Positions 51,382 to 61,256 of a stretch of 64,000 bases of DNA are shown in pieces. The DNA is from Paludibacteraceae bacterium (GTDB lineage Bacteria > Bacteroidota > Bacteroidia > Bacteroidales > Paludibacteraceae). The stretch's first letter is position 1. Each line of letters starts with the position of its first letter. Under the pieces are notes generated by a model. The model was not told the DNA's origin. It made no database searches and worked only from the letters and a program-made list of their open reading frames with translations. Location of the stretch: assembly GCA_017477325.1 (NCBI GenBank), contig JAFUWV010000011.1, positions 124,001 through 188,000 of the forward strand, written 5' to 3'. Position numbers and translations under genes: made by a program.

Positions 51382-52824
51382 ATGAAACTCTCAAAGTTGA
51401 TTGAAGGACAAAAGACTCTGCAGATAGTAGGGCCGGTAGATATCGAAGTCAGTGATATTGAGTTTGACTCAAGAAAAGCAGGTCCGGGCAGTTTGTTTGT
51501 TGCAACTGCAGGCACAGTGGTTGACGGACATAGTTTTATACCTCAATGTTTAGAAGCCGGGGCTGTTGCCATTGTATGCGAGAAGTTGCCCGAGAAGACA
51601 GAAGGAGCAACATTTGTCGTAGTGGAGGATTCGCAAAAAGCCTTAGGAGAGATAGCCTCTAAGTTCTACGGGGAGCCATCGAAGAAACTGACTCTTGTAG
51701 GAGTGACAGGCACCAACGGAAAGACCACTATCGCCACACTGCTATACAAACTGACGCGCGGCCTTGGGCACAAGTCGGGGCTGCTTTCTACCGTCTGCAA
51801 CTATATAGAAGACGAGGCTGTACCCGCCACCCATACCACACCGGACGCTCTGGCACTGAACGAACTACTGAGCAGAATGGTAGAGGCAGGATGCGAGTAT
51901 TGCTTTATGGAGGTCTCGTCGCACTCGGTAGTGCAAGAGAGAATTGCGGGTCTCGACTTTGACGGAGGCATATTCACCAACCTCACACGCGACCATATTG
52001 ATTTCCACAAGACTTTCGACAACTACAGAGACGCCAAGAAGCACTTCTTTGACTGTCTAAAGAAAGGAAGTTTTGCTGTCACTAACAAAGATGACAGGAA
52101 CGGACTTGTGATGACCCAGAACACCAAGGCTGAGGTTCACACCTACTCTACCCGGGCAATGGCAGACTACAAGGCACAGATACTGGAAGAAGGGTTCGAC
52201 GGAATGCTGCTCAGTGTGAATGGTCAGGAAGTGTTTGTGCCACTGGTAGGCAGATTCAACGTAAGCAATCTGCTGGCGATATACGGCACTGCGCTGTGTC
52301 TTGGTTTCCCGAAAGACGAAGTGCTGCGAGTGCTGAGCACCCTGACACCTGTCAATGGCAGATTCGAGGCGATACGCAGTCCCAAGGGTTGGACGGCTAT
52401 TGTGGACTACGCGCATACTCCTGATGCAGTGGACAATGTGATACAGACTATCCGCGAGATCAAGCGTGAAGGCAGCAAGTTGATAACCGTGGTAGGTTGC
52501 GGAGGCAACAGAGACAAAGGCAAACGGCCTATGATGGCACAGATAGCCAAACGTGGCAGCGAACAGCTGATACTGACAAGCGACAACCCACGGGACGAAG
52601 AACCGGCAGATATTCTGCGAGACATGACCGATGGTCTGACGGAAGAAGAACTGCGGACGACTTTGGTAATAGAAGACCGTGCTGCTGCCATACAGACCGC
52701 ATGCACTCTTGCAAAGAAGGACGACGTAATACTGGTGGCAGGCAAGGGCCACGAGGATTATCAGATTATAAAGGGCATCAAGCATCATTTTGATGACCAT
52801 GAAGTGGTAAGAAGATATATTTAA
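51382..52824 (+). CDS. murE: UDP-MurNAc-tripeptide synthetase, meso-DAP adding
   Basis: Adds the third stem amino acid to UDP-MurNAc-L-Ala-D-Glu in the cytoplasm. The 480-residue Mur ligase has the ATP loop GTNGKT at 110-115, TTPDALALNELL, and SSHSVVQERIAGLDFDGGIFTNLTRDHIDFH. The C-terminal motif DNPR at 401-404 is diagnostic of meso-diaminopimelate specificity (lysine enzymes carry DDPR or other variants). mraY follows after 29 nt. Confidence 0.97.
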   Translation: MKLSKLIEGQKTLQIVGPVDIEVSDIEFDSRKAGPGSLFVATAGTVVDGHSFIPQCLEAGAVAIVCEKLPEKTEGATFVVVEDSQKALGEIASKFYGEPSKKLTLVGVTGTNGKTTIATLLYKLTRGLGHKSGLLSTVCNYIEDEAVPATHTTPDALALNELLSRMVEAGCEYCFMEVSSHSVVQERIAGLDFDGGIFTNLTRDHIDFHKTFDNYRDAKKHFFDCLKKGSFAVTNKDDRNGLVMTQNTKAEVHTYSTRAMADYKAQILEEGFDGMLLSVNGQEVFVPLVGRFNVSNLLAIYGTALCLGFPKDEVLRVLSTLTPVNGRFEAIRSPKGWTAIVDYAHTPDAVDNVIQTIREIKREGSKLITVVGCGGNRDKGKRPMMAQIAKRGSEQLILTSDNPRDEEPADILRDMTDGLTEEELRTTLVIEDRAAAIQTACTLAKKDDVILVAGKGHEDYQIIKGIKHHFDDHEVVRRYI

Positions 52825-52853
52825 ACAACACGATACATAACAACTCCATACTT

Positions 52854-54128
52854 ATGATATATTCATTATTTGATTGGCTGCAGAACACTTACGGGCATTT
52901 TGCCGGAGCCGGACTATTCTCTTATATCTCATTCCGCGCTATAGTAGCCGGAGTCATTGCCTTGCTTACGGCAATGTGGTTCGGCAAATATTTTATTGCA
53001 CTGCTTAAGCGCAAACATATCTCCGAGACCCAACGCGACGAGAAGACCGACCCGTTCAACACGAAGAAGATAGGAGTGCCTACTATGGGAGGAATAGTGG
53101 TGATAGTGGCGGTACTGGTGGCAGTACTGCTGGTGGGCAAACTTAGCAATGTATATATGATACTGATGCTCGTCACGACCTTGCTGATGGGTGCACTTGG
53201 ATTTGCCGATGACTACATAAAGACATTCAAGAAGAAAAAAGACGGACTGAACGGCTGGGTGAAGATAGCAGGTCAGGTGGCATTGGGTCTGATAGTAGGA
53301 CTGACGCTGAGATACTGCCCTGTGGTAGTAATGAATGAGACGGTGGAAGTGACTATAGAGAACAACACGGAGGTGGTATATAAAACCCCGGATGTGAAGT
53401 CAACAAGGACTACCATTCCATTCGTAAAAAACCATAACGCCAACTATGCTGACATGTTCAGTTTTCTTGGTGACAAGTGGAAATACAAAGCAGGATGGAT
53501 ATTCTTCGTGCTGCTGATAGTGTTCGTAGTGGCAGCAGTGAGCAACGGAGCCAACCTGAACGACGGAATGGACGGCATGTGTGCGGGCAACTCGGCAATA
53601 ATAGGCGTAGCGCTACTGGTGCTTGCATACGTGAGCGGTTCGACGGTGTGGGCAGACTATTTCGACGTGATGTACATACCGGGGAGTGAAGAGTTGGTAG
53701 TTTTCCTCGGAGCATTCGTAGGTGCACTGATAGGCTATTTGTGGTATAACACATACCCTGCCCAGATATTCATGGGAGATACCGGCAGTCTGACACTTGG
53801 CGGCATAATAGGAGTGTGCGCATGCATCATCCACAAGGAGCTGCTGGTGCCGATACTGTGCGGAGTATTTCTTATAGAGAGTGTGAGCGTGATAGTGCAG
53901 ACACAGGTGTTTAAGTTTACGAAGAAGAAAGGGCAACCTGTAAGAGTGTGGAAACGCACCCCTATACACGACCATTTCCGCACCTCGCTCAGTCAGGTGG
54001 ACCCCTCGAGCAAGGTATTGCTGAAGGGTTCGGGCGAGCTGCATCACGAGAACAAGATAACGATGCGGTTCTGGCTGGTGACAATACTACTGGCAGCATT
54101 AACGATATTAACTCTTAAGATAAGATAG
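52854..54128 (+). CDS. mraY: Phospho-MurNAc-pentapeptide transferase
   Basis: Inner-membrane enzyme making lipid I from UDP-MurNAc-pentapeptide and undecaprenyl phosphate. About ten helices. Key motifs are GFADDYIKTFKKKKDGLNGWVKI (Asp-rich Mg site), NLNDGMDGMCAGNSAI and MGDTGSLTLGG. At 424 residues it is longer than the E. coli enzyme because of a 50-60-residue extracytoplasmic insertion (VVVMNETVEVTIENN to YADMFSFLGDKW), which is usual in Bacteroidetes. murD starts 2 nt after its stop. Confidence 0.97.
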   Translation: MIYSLFDWLQNTYGHFAGAGLFSYISFRAIVAGVIALLTAMWFGKYFIALLKRKHISETQRDEKTDPFNTKKIGVPTMGGIVVIVAVLVAVLLVGKLSNVYMILMLVTTLLMGALGFADDYIKTFKKKKDGLNGWVKIAGQVALGLIVGLTLRYCPVVVMNETVEVTIENNTEVVYKTPDVKSTRTTIPFVKNHNANYADMFSFLGDKWKYKAGWIFFVLLIVFVVAAVSNGANLNDGMDGMCAGNSAIIGVALLVLAYVSGSTVWADYFDVMYIPGSEELVVFLGAFVGALIGYLWYNTYPAQIFMGDTGSLTLGGIIGVCACIIHKELLVPILCGVFLIESVSVIVQTQVFKFTKKKGQPVRVWKRTPIHDHFRTSLSQVDPSSKVLLKGSGELHHENKITMRFWLVTILLAALTILTLKIR

Positions 54129-54130
54129 AG

Positions 54131-55465
54131 ATGAAACGACTTGTAATACTTGGAGCAGGAGAAAGCGGCTGCGGCGCAGCCATTCTGGGCAAGAAGCAGG
54201 GGTACGAGGTGTTCGTAAGCGACATGGGCGAGATAAAGCCCACTTACAAAGCGTTGCTTGAGCAGAATGGCATTGAGTACGAATCAGGCGGACATACAGA
54301 GGAGAAGATACTCAATGCAACTGAAGTGGTGAAGAGTCCGGGAATACCGCTGACGGCTCCACTCATTAAGAAGATCACGGCCCAGCAGACTCCTATAATC
54401 TCAGAGATTGAGTTTGCTGCACGATATACGAATGCCAAGATGATTTGCATCACCGGGAGCAACGGCAAGACAACGACGACAAGTCTGCTGTTTGACATAT
54501 TGGTAAGAGCCGGACTGAACGTGGGTCTGGCAGGCAACATAGGCAACAGTCTGGCACTGCAAGTGGCACAGACCGAGAGAGACTACTACGTGATAGAACT
54601 ATCTTCGTTTCAGCTTGACAACATGTATGACTTCAAGGCGGACATTGCCATCTTGATGAACATAACGCCCGATCATCTTGACCGATATGACTTCTGCTTC
54701 CAGAACTACGTGGATGCCAAATTCAGAATCACAAGAAATCAGACGAAGAAGGATGCTTTCATCTATTGGAGCGAGGACCCCGTGATAAACAAAGAGTTGA
54801 TGAAACTATGCCCTAAGGCGACACTCTATCCTTTCGGAAGCCAGAAGGACCATAACGTGGCATACATCGACGGGGAGAACTTCATACTGGAAGCGCCTAA
54901 TGCCATTGCGCTGACGATGCCTGCCAAAGACTTGTCGCTGAGAGGCAAGCACAACCAGCTGAACTCGATGGCTGCAGGTCTGGCAGCACAGATACTGCAC
55001 ATAAAGAATGAGGTTATACGTGAGAGCCTGATGCAGTTCCGCGGTGTTGACCACAGACTGCAGTATGTGGCAACCGTTCGGGGAGTGCGCTTCATCAATG
55101 ACTCAAAAGCGACGAATGTGAACTCATGCTGGTATGCCCTGGAGAGCATGAATACTCCTACGGTGCTCATACTGGGAGGCAAAGACAAGGGCAACGACTA
55201 CACGGAGATAGACGAACTGGTGAAACAGAAATGTCACACTCTGGTATATATGGGTCTGCACAACGAGAAACTGCATGAGCACTTTGACAGTATGGGTCTG
55301 AGAGTGATAGACACCGACAATATTCATGATGCAGTGAAGAAGTCATACGAAGCAGCACATGACGGCGACACGGTATTGCTATCGCCATGTTGTGCAAGTT
55401 TCGACCTGTTCAAGAGTTATGAAGACAGAGGTGAGCAATTCATGAAAGAAGTGAAGATGCTGTGA
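54131..55465 (+). CDS. murD: UDP-MurNAc-L-alanine:D-glutamate ligase
   Basis: Adds D-glutamate to the peptidoglycan precursor. The 444-residue Mur ligase begins with an NAD-fold-like MKRLVILGAGESGCGAA. It carries the ATP loop GSNGKTT (109-115), the LSSFQLDNMYDFKADIAILMNITPDHLDRYDF segment and the C-terminal INDSKATNVNSCWYAL. Position after mraY and before ftsW is canonical. A 60-nt spacer precedes ftsW. Confidence 0.97.
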   Translation: MKRLVILGAGESGCGAAILGKKQGYEVFVSDMGEIKPTYKALLEQNGIEYESGGHTEEKILNATEVVKSPGIPLTAPLIKKITAQQTPIISEIEFAARYTNAKMICITGSNGKTTTTSLLFDILVRAGLNVGLAGNIGNSLALQVAQTERDYYVIELSSFQLDNMYDFKADIAILMNITPDHLDRYDFCFQNYVDAKFRITRNQTKKDAFIYWSEDPVINKELMKLCPKATLYPFGSQKDHNVAYIDGENFILEAPNAIALTMPAKDLSLRGKHNQLNSMAAGLAAQILHIKNEVIRESLMQFRGVDHRLQYVATVRGVRFINDSKATNVNSCWYALESMNTPTVLILGGKDKGNDYTEIDELVKQKCHTLVYMGLHNEKLHEHFDSMGLRVIDTDNIHDAVKKSYEAAHDGDTVLLSPCCASFDLFKSYEDRGEQFMKEVKML

Positions 55466-55525
55466 TAGAGATTTATTGATTTAAAGATTCATAGATTTGA
55501 GATATTACACTAAACCTTATTGATT

Positions 55526-56785
55526 ATGGATACGACACAATTCAGATTCGGCAAACGCCAGTACATTGACAAGACATTCTGGATAATATTCATTGTGCTG
55601 GTCATAGTAAGTATTATAGCCTTGTTCAGTGCCAGCAGTTCGCTTATACGCGAAGCCACCGCACAAGGTCATAACCCTATCTACCCTATTGCAGCCCAGA
55701 TACTATATCTGCTACTGGGCGTAGCCTTGGCTTACGGCATACAGTTTCTGCCAAGTTGGCTATACCGTCTTGCAGGCTATGCGTTGCTGGGATTAGGGTT
55801 GATATTTCTAATGCTCAACGCTGCACACATAGGTGTTACCATCAACGGTGCGACGCGGTGGGTCAGGATACTGGGCATCACCATTCAGTCGTCAGAGATA
55901 GCAAAGATAGGGCTTATCATTGTAGTTGCGGACCTGCTTTCGAGGGTGAAAGACGAGCAGACAGAGAAGAAATATTTCCTCTGGGTGCTGGGTCTAACGG
56001 GAGTGACCTGCATACTGATAATGTTCAGCAACCTGAGTACAGCGATATTGCTTGGCGCAGTGATCATAGTAGTTATGTTTCTTGCCAAGGTGCGCTGGTA
56101 TTGGATACTGGGCATAATAGGCACAGCGGCGATAATACTGATGGCAGGCTACTTCTATGTGGAGAACGTGTACGTGAAGCCGGGCAAGGAGATGCACGGA
56201 ATAATGGGCAGAGCAGAGACATGGGTGAATCGTATTGACAACAAGCTGAAAGAAGACAAGACAGAGAACTCGGCCATCCGCATCAACGACGACAACTACC
56301 AATCGACACTGGCAAGAGTGGCAGTAGCCAGAGGCGGCAAGAGTCCTATCGGAGTACTGCCCGGCAACTCGTTTGAGCGCAACCACTTGCCACTGGCATA
56401 CGCAGACTACATATTCGCCATCATTGTGGAGGAGACGGGTTTCATAGGGGCATTTCTGCTGTGTCTTCTGTATCTTAGTATTCTGTTCAGGGCCTGCCTT
56501 ACTTCGAGCCGCTACAACGACTATTCCGCCCAACTGATGGTGATGGGTTTAGGGCTTATGATTACTATGCAGGCACTGGTGAGTATGGCAGTGGCAGTAG
56601 GTCTCGGACCTGTGACAGGCCAGCCGCTGCCGATGATATCGAAGGGCGGCACGAGTGCTATCATAACGAGCATATACTTCGGAATAATGCTGGGTGTGAG
56701 CCGCGAGCAGAACCAGATACACGCCCAGCAGGAAGAGACGATAAACGAGAGTATGGAGACGATACCAGACATAGAGACGGAGTGA
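55526..56785 (+). CDS. ftsW: SEDS peptidoglycan polymerase FtsW
   Basis: A divisome glycosyltransferase (SEDS family) that polymerises lipid II with its partner PBP. About ten membrane helices. Typical segments are LFSASSSLIREA, INGATRWVRILGITIQSSEIAKIGLIIV, PGNSFERNHLPLAYADYIFAIIVEETGFIG and GPVTGQPLPMISKGGTS near the C-terminus. I start at the ATG at 55526 (MDTTQFRFGKRQYIDKTFW); a TTG two codons earlier is possible. Length 419 aa. murG follows after 125 nt of repeat-rich spacer. Confidence 0.95.
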   Translation: MDTTQFRFGKRQYIDKTFWIIFIVLVIVSIIALFSASSSLIREATAQGHNPIYPIAAQILYLLLGVALAYGIQFLPSWLYRLAGYALLGLGLIFLMLNAAHIGVTINGATRWVRILGITIQSSEIAKIGLIIVVADLLSRVKDEQTEKKYFLWVLGLTGVTCILIMFSNLSTAILLGAVIIVVMFLAKVRWYWILGIIGTAAIILMAGYFYVENVYVKPGKEMHGIMGRAETWVNRIDNKLKEDKTENSAIRINDDNYQSTLARVAVARGGKSPIGVLPGNSFERNHLPLAYADYIFAIIVEETGFIGAFLLCLLYLSILFRACLTSSRYNDYSAQLMVMGLGLMITMQALVSMAVAVGLGPVTGQPLPMISKGGTSAIITSIYFGIMLGVSREQNQIHAQQEETINESMETIPDIETE

Positions 56786-56910
56786 GGATAATGCATAATT
56801 CATAATGCATAATGCATAATGAAGAATGAATATAGCCCATATTAGCAGCTTTCAACTTAAACTATATAACTTATTTTAACTTTAAATTTTCAACTTTCAA
56901 CATATAATAT
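56786..56910. repeat. Repeat-filled spacer between ftsW and murG
   Basis: Two repeat families side by side: (ATAATGCAT)n at 56789-56820 and AACTTTAAATTTTCAACTTTCAAC-type repeats at about 56858-56900. No promoter consensus found. Confidence 0.6.
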
Positions 56911-57999
56911 ATGAATTACCTTATTTCTGGAGGCGGCACAGGAGGACATATTTTCCCCGCCGTAAGTATAGCAAATGCACTGCGCGAGTTGCAACCTGAC
57001 TGCAAGATACTGTTCGTAGGAGCAGACAACCGCATGGAGATGGAGCGCGTGCCTCAGGCAGGATATGAGATAGTAGGTTTGCCTGTAAGAGGCTTTGACA
57101 GGAAACACCTGTGGAAGAACCTGTCTGTACTCTGGGATTTGCGCAAGAGTCTCAAGATGGCGCGCAAGATAATAGAGGACTTCAAGCCTGATGTGGCAAT
57201 AGGTGTGGGCGGCTATGCTTCGGGAGCTGCGATGAAAGCTGCTGCGAGAATGGGTGTGCCAGTGCTGCTGCAGGAGCAGAACGGGTTTGCAGGCGTGACG
57301 AACAAACTGCTGCGCAGGGATGCCCAGAAGATATGCGTGGCATACGAAGGAATGGAGAGGTTTTTCCCTGCAGAGAAGATTATTCTGACAGGCAACCCTG
57401 TAAGACAGAATCTTGAAGGCGGAAGCAAAGCAGAAGCTGCAGAGTATTTCGGGCTTGATGAGAAAAAGAAGACACTGCTTATCATCGGAGGTTCGCTGGG
57501 TGCAAGAACAATAAACGAGAGCATCATCAGCCACCTGAACGAGCTGAAGGAAAGCGGAATACAGATTATCTGGCAGACAGGAAAGACCTATCATGAGCAA
57601 TGCAAGAAAGCCTTGCAGGAGAATCCAGCAGAGAACGTGTTCTGCACAGCTTTCCTGAGCAGAATGGACTTGGCCTACGCTATTGCCGACCTTGTCATCT
57701 CAAGAGCAGGAGCGAGCAGCATAAGCGAGCTCTGTCTGCTCGGCAAGCCCTGCATACTGGTGCCCTCGCCGAACGTGGCAGAAGACCACCAGACACACAA
57801 TGCGATGGCACTTGTGAGGAAAGATGCGGCTATACTGGTGCGCGACATAGACGCACAGAATCAGTTGGTGGAGAATGCTTTGCGCGTGATTCACAACGAT
57901 GACAAGCTGCACAGGCTGAGCAACAACATAAAGACTCTGGCACAGAGAGATTCAGCCCGCAGGATAGCAGAAGAGGTAATCAGACTCGCAAGGAAATAG
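56911..57999 (+). CDS. murG: Lipid II synthase (UDP-GlcNAc transferase MurG)
   Basis: Transfers GlcNAc to lipid I at the cytoplasmic face of the membrane. The 362-residue GT-B enzyme begins MNYLISGGGTGGHIFPAVSIA, the MurG G-loop, then GVGGYASGAAMKAAARMGVPVLLQEQNGFAGVTNKLL. The donor site reads GGSLGARTINESI and RAGASSISELCLLGKPCILVPSPNVAEDHQTHNA. It is the last gene of this cluster: a terminator follows, and murC, ftsQ, ftsA and ftsZ are not adjacent. Confidence 0.97.
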   Translation: MNYLISGGGTGGHIFPAVSIANALRELQPDCKILFVGADNRMEMERVPQAGYEIVGLPVRGFDRKHLWKNLSVLWDLRKSLKMARKIIEDFKPDVAIGVGGYASGAAMKAAARMGVPVLLQEQNGFAGVTNKLLRRDAQKICVAYEGMERFFPAEKIILTGNPVRQNLEGGSKAEAAEYFGLDEKKKTLLIIGGSLGARTINESIISHLNELKESGIQIIWQTGKTYHEQCKKALQENPAENVFCTAFLSRMDLAYAIADLVISRAGASSISELCLLGKPCILVPSPNVAEDHQTHNAMALVRKDAAILVRDIDAQNQLVENALRVIHNDDKLHRLSNNIKTLAQRDSARRIAEEVIRLARK

Positions 58000-58042
58000 C
58001 CGAGAAATTACTGATTGTTAATATTTACACTTATTAAAACAG

Positions 58043-58080
58043 AAAGTGCACACCGGTTTCGAGTGTGCACTTTAATTTTG
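58043..58080 (+). terminator. Terminator after murG
   Basis: Perfect 11-bp stem AAAGTGCACAC/GTGTGCACTTT with an 8-10-nt loop, followed by AATTTTG. The end TAATTTTG (58073-58080) also reads as a -7 box, so a promoter for the next gene may overlap. Confidence 0.75.
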
Positions 58081-58205
58081 CAAATTGAAAAGTGTGGGGT
58101 TTGAGTTATGAGTATAATTGCACAGGGTTGCAGATTACAGATAACTCACTATCTTACAGAAAGATAACGTACAACCATATATTAACTCTTTAAACACAAT
58201 TAATC

Positions 58206-60722
58206 ATGAAAAAAATTAAACTCTTTGCTATTGCATTGGTTGCTATGTTCAGCATGAGTGCGATGGCAGCATCTTATCTGCCACTCAAGACACTTGAGTT
58301 GGAGAAAGACACGGTTGTAACAGCAGACTATTTTACTGCGTTAGATCGTACTAATACTGACAATTGGGCTTTCGATGAAAACCCCGGAAAGAAGACAGAC
58401 AAACAATTTAATGCTGTGGATTCATATGTAGAGAGCAGCAAAACCACATTAACACTGAAAGGCGGTGCGCTTAATCCTTACACCATCTGCAGCACGGGCC
58501 GCACACTTCACATGAGAGTGACTAATGCTAAAAGTGTATCAGTGTATGGCGTAACAACTTCCGATGGTCGTGGCTTTGAGATTTTTGCTACAGAGATTTC
58601 AACTTTTTCAGGAAAAACAGATGAAGAACTCTCTGAGTTAGCCCTTACATTTGCGAAAGATACTATTCTTACAAAAAAGAACAGTGGTGTATTGACCTAT
58701 GACAAGCTTGATTCAAAAAAAGAATACGTCATATCTGTCCGCTCGGAAGGTACAGACAGTGAAGTATATCTGAGAGCTGTAAGATTTGTTGCAGGCGAGC
58801 TGTCTCCTTCGATTAAGGCTGTAAGTATTGCGGGTGTAGATGCTACAATAAGCAACGACACTATTATTGCTGAGTTGCCATACGGAACAACTCCTGATGG
58901 TGCACTTGCGAGTGTAGTTGTTACCTACGGCGGCAACGGTGCAAGTTATGAGATCAATCCGCTGAACGGCACTGTAACGGTTTACAATGCAGACAAGTCA
59001 CAGAGCAAGGTGTATCAACTCAGCATTACTATTGCTCAGAATCCGAGTAGCGAGAAAGAACTCTTGGATGTGAAAATCAACGGAGAAGAAGTTGAGTTGG
59101 TCAACAACGCCGCCAACCTTGTAGTAAGCAGCAAGACAGACATTTCTGCTATTCCAGTAGAGTTCACGCTCTCTGCCGCTGCAACTGCCGACTTCACCTC
59201 AGGCAACACTCACGACTTTACCAATCCTCTGGTAATCACTGTTACTGCCCAGGACAAGAGCACTGCAACATATACTCTGACTGTCACAAAAGCAGTTAAG
59301 AGCATTCTTTACATCGGAGGCAAGACCGACGACAAAGTGGCTACCGCATTCGAGGCACAGAACTGGTTTGTTGTAGCAAGAAGCGCAGCCAAAGCTCCTC
59401 AGACCTACGAAGACTACGATGTAGTGGTTCTGCACGAGAGCATTGACGGCAAACTTGCAGGCGACACCACAAGCGAAGTCCACACCATACTTGAAAAGAA
59501 TATTCCTGTGCTGAACACAAAGACATATTTCTACAACAGCGGTCGCTGGGGAATAGGAACTCCTGCCGGTGGTACAGCAGGCGAGACGGCAATAAGACTG
59601 AACAGCGGAGAATATGGCAATGTTGCCAATCACCCGCTATTCAACGGTGTCACCGCAACAGAGGGCATGATTGAGATGGTAAGTCAGGCAGACGGCAAGG
59701 CTATGCAGCCTGTTGCCAACTACGAAGACACCTGGACAAAGAGCATTCTGGCAAAGGTGAGCGGCGGAACAGTGATTGAAGAGGCTCTGAACGGCAACTA
59801 TCTGCTTATCAGCATCGGAAGCGGTTCATTCCAATATCTGACAGAAGATGCACTCAAGCTCTTCGTCAATGCTGTCAACTACCTCACTTCCACAGAGAAA
59901 TTCGTACTCACCGCTCCCGAAGTGAAGTCTGACAAGAAAGAGATTACATCTTTCAAACTGAATGGCATTGCAGGTGTTATCGACGCAGAGAATCACACCA
60001 TAGCTGTTGCATATCCCGAACTTCTCGGCGACATTACAGCTATCGAACCTCTCATCGTGATTTCAGAATATGCAACTATCACTCCGGAGGGTGCACAAGA
60101 CTTTACGAAGCCTGTTGAATATACCGTTACAGCCCAAGACGGAACCACACAAGTGTGGACAGTCACTGTAACCGTTTCTCAGTTGGGCCAACTCCAGAAA
60201 ACAGATATGGACTACGCCTCTGACATGTCAACATGGGAGAGTGTGCCTGAATGGATCTTCATTAAGGATGGCGCACTCAACAAAGCTTACGCCGGAAACG
60301 ACTACACAGGCAGCGCTATCAGAATAAATAAAGACGGCGAAGTATATTTCGGTCTTGCCGTTTGCTCAAAGATAACAGTGACTGTTTCAGCAACAGGCGG
60401 ACGCACCTTCAAACTTGAAGTTGTAGGCGATGATACGAAAGTAGTGACCAAGGAAGGCAAGTCGAACACCAATTATCCTCTTGAGCTGGTAGTCAACAGC
60501 GAGAGTCCGGTGACAGTGAAACTCAGCACCCCCGGTGCCAACGGCGGAGCTACCGTCCAGAAGGTTGAAGTTATGTACGTAGAAGGCGGCATAGGTACTG
60601 CACTTGAAGACATTCAGGCTCTTGACGTGAATGCTCCGATGTACAATGTGCTTGGTGTGGAAGTTGACAACGCTTACAAAGGCATAGTAATACAAAACGG
60701 GAAGAAATATCTGTTGAAATAA
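58206..60722 (+). CDS. Large secreted protein: Ig-like (DUF5018-type) repeats around a ThuA/GATase-like domain
   Basis: An 838-residue secreted protein (signal MKKIKLFAIALVAMFSMSAMAA). Bacterial Ig-like or DUF5018-style units carry the pattern SKVYQLSITIAQN, ATYTLTVTKA and TQVWTVTVTVSQ. Between them, about residues 360-555, lies an alpha/beta segment (SILYIGGKTDDKVATAFEAQNW, DYDVVVLHESIDG, GNVANHPLFNGVT) that resembles a ThuA/glutamine-amidotransferase-like Rossmann fold. The end MYNVLGVEVDNAYKGIVIQNGKKYLLK looks like a T9SS-type C-terminal domain. Monocistronic between murG and mlaE. Function unknown; likely surface-attached. Confidence 0.7.
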   Translation: MKKIKLFAIALVAMFSMSAMAASYLPLKTLELEKDTVVTADYFTALDRTNTDNWAFDENPGKKTDKQFNAVDSYVESSKTTLTLKGGALNPYTICSTGRTLHMRVTNAKSVSVYGVTTSDGRGFEIFATEISTFSGKTDEELSELALTFAKDTILTKKNSGVLTYDKLDSKKEYVISVRSEGTDSEVYLRAVRFVAGELSPSIKAVSIAGVDATISNDTIIAELPYGTTPDGALASVVVTYGGNGASYEINPLNGTVTVYNADKSQSKVYQLSITIAQNPSSEKELLDVKINGEEVELVNNAANLVVSSKTDISAIPVEFTLSAAATADFTSGNTHDFTNPLVITVTAQDKSTATYTLTVTKAVKSILYIGGKTDDKVATAFEAQNWFVVARSAAKAPQTYEDYDVVVLHESIDGKLAGDTTSEVHTILEKNIPVLNTKTYFYNSGRWGIGTPAGGTAGETAIRLNSGEYGNVANHPLFNGVTATEGMIEMVSQADGKAMQPVANYEDTWTKSILAKVSGGTVIEEALNGNYLLISIGSGSFQYLTEDALKLFVNAVNYLTSTEKFVLTAPEVKSDKKEITSFKLNGIAGVIDAENHTIAVAYPELLGDITAIEPLIVISEYATITPEGAQDFTKPVEYTVTAQDGTTQVWTVTVTVSQLGQLQKTDMDYASDMSTWESVPEWIFIKDGALNKAYAGNDYTGSAIRINKDGEVYFGLAVCSKITVTVSATGGRTFKLEVVGDDTKVVTKEGKSNTNYPLELVVNSESPVTVKLSTPGANGGATVQKVEVMYVEGGIGTALEDIQALDVNAPMYNVLGVEVDNAYKGIVIQNGKKYLLK

Positions 60723-60751
60723 GCAACGATAGAGTATAATAAGTTAATCTA

Positions 60752-60783
60752 CATCAAAGGCGGAGACTGCTCCGCCTTTGATG
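60752..60783 (+). terminator. Terminator after the Ig-like protein gene
   Basis: Perfect 14-bp stem CATCAAAGGCGGAG/CTCCGCCTTTGATG with a 4-nt loop. Only weakly T-rich after it. Confidence 0.7.
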
Positions 60784-61196
60784 CTGTTATATATACATGG
60801 CTTTGGATGCTTTGAGGACATGGAGAGTATTTCACACTCCGATTCTGCTATTTCAGAGATAGCAAATGAGGTGGTGCAGCAATGAAAAAAGTGCGTATTC
60901 GAACTCAATTATGTGTGAGAATGTGAAAATGTGAAGGAGGAGTATGCATGGAGTATGCTAACAGCGGGCTTAGGCAAATGTTGCACATAAGATGAATTTA
61001 GGGTGATCAGGGTGAAAAATGTGCTTTTTTCCGGCAGAAACGAGCGTATTTTGATTGTTTTCGACAAGAAAACGGCGTCTTTCACTCAAAAAAAGAGCAT
61101 TTAGATTAAAGAAATATTTCACTATATTACAACGGTGAGTTTTAACTGCATTACAAGAAGCGGAAAATGCATGCAGAGGTGCGGAAAAACATCGAA
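60784..61196. other. Gene-free stretch upstream of mlaE
   Basis: About 410 bp with no convincing gene. Contains GTATGCATGGAGTATGC and several GTGAAAATGTGAAGG-like short repeats. No RNA recognised. Confidence 0.4.
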
Positions 61197-61228
61197 TTTG
61201 CAGGTATGAAGAATATTTTGTAACTTTG
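61197..61228 (+). promoter_or_regulatory. Promoter of mlaE
   Basis: TTTG at 61197-61200, exactly 20 bp, TAACTTTG at 61221-61228. The transcript would begin near 61235, so the ATG at 61239 would be leaderless and the ATG at 61257 would have a short leader. Confidence 0.7.
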
Positions 61229-61256
61229 TGCGCTTAATATGCGTAAATGTGTAGTT

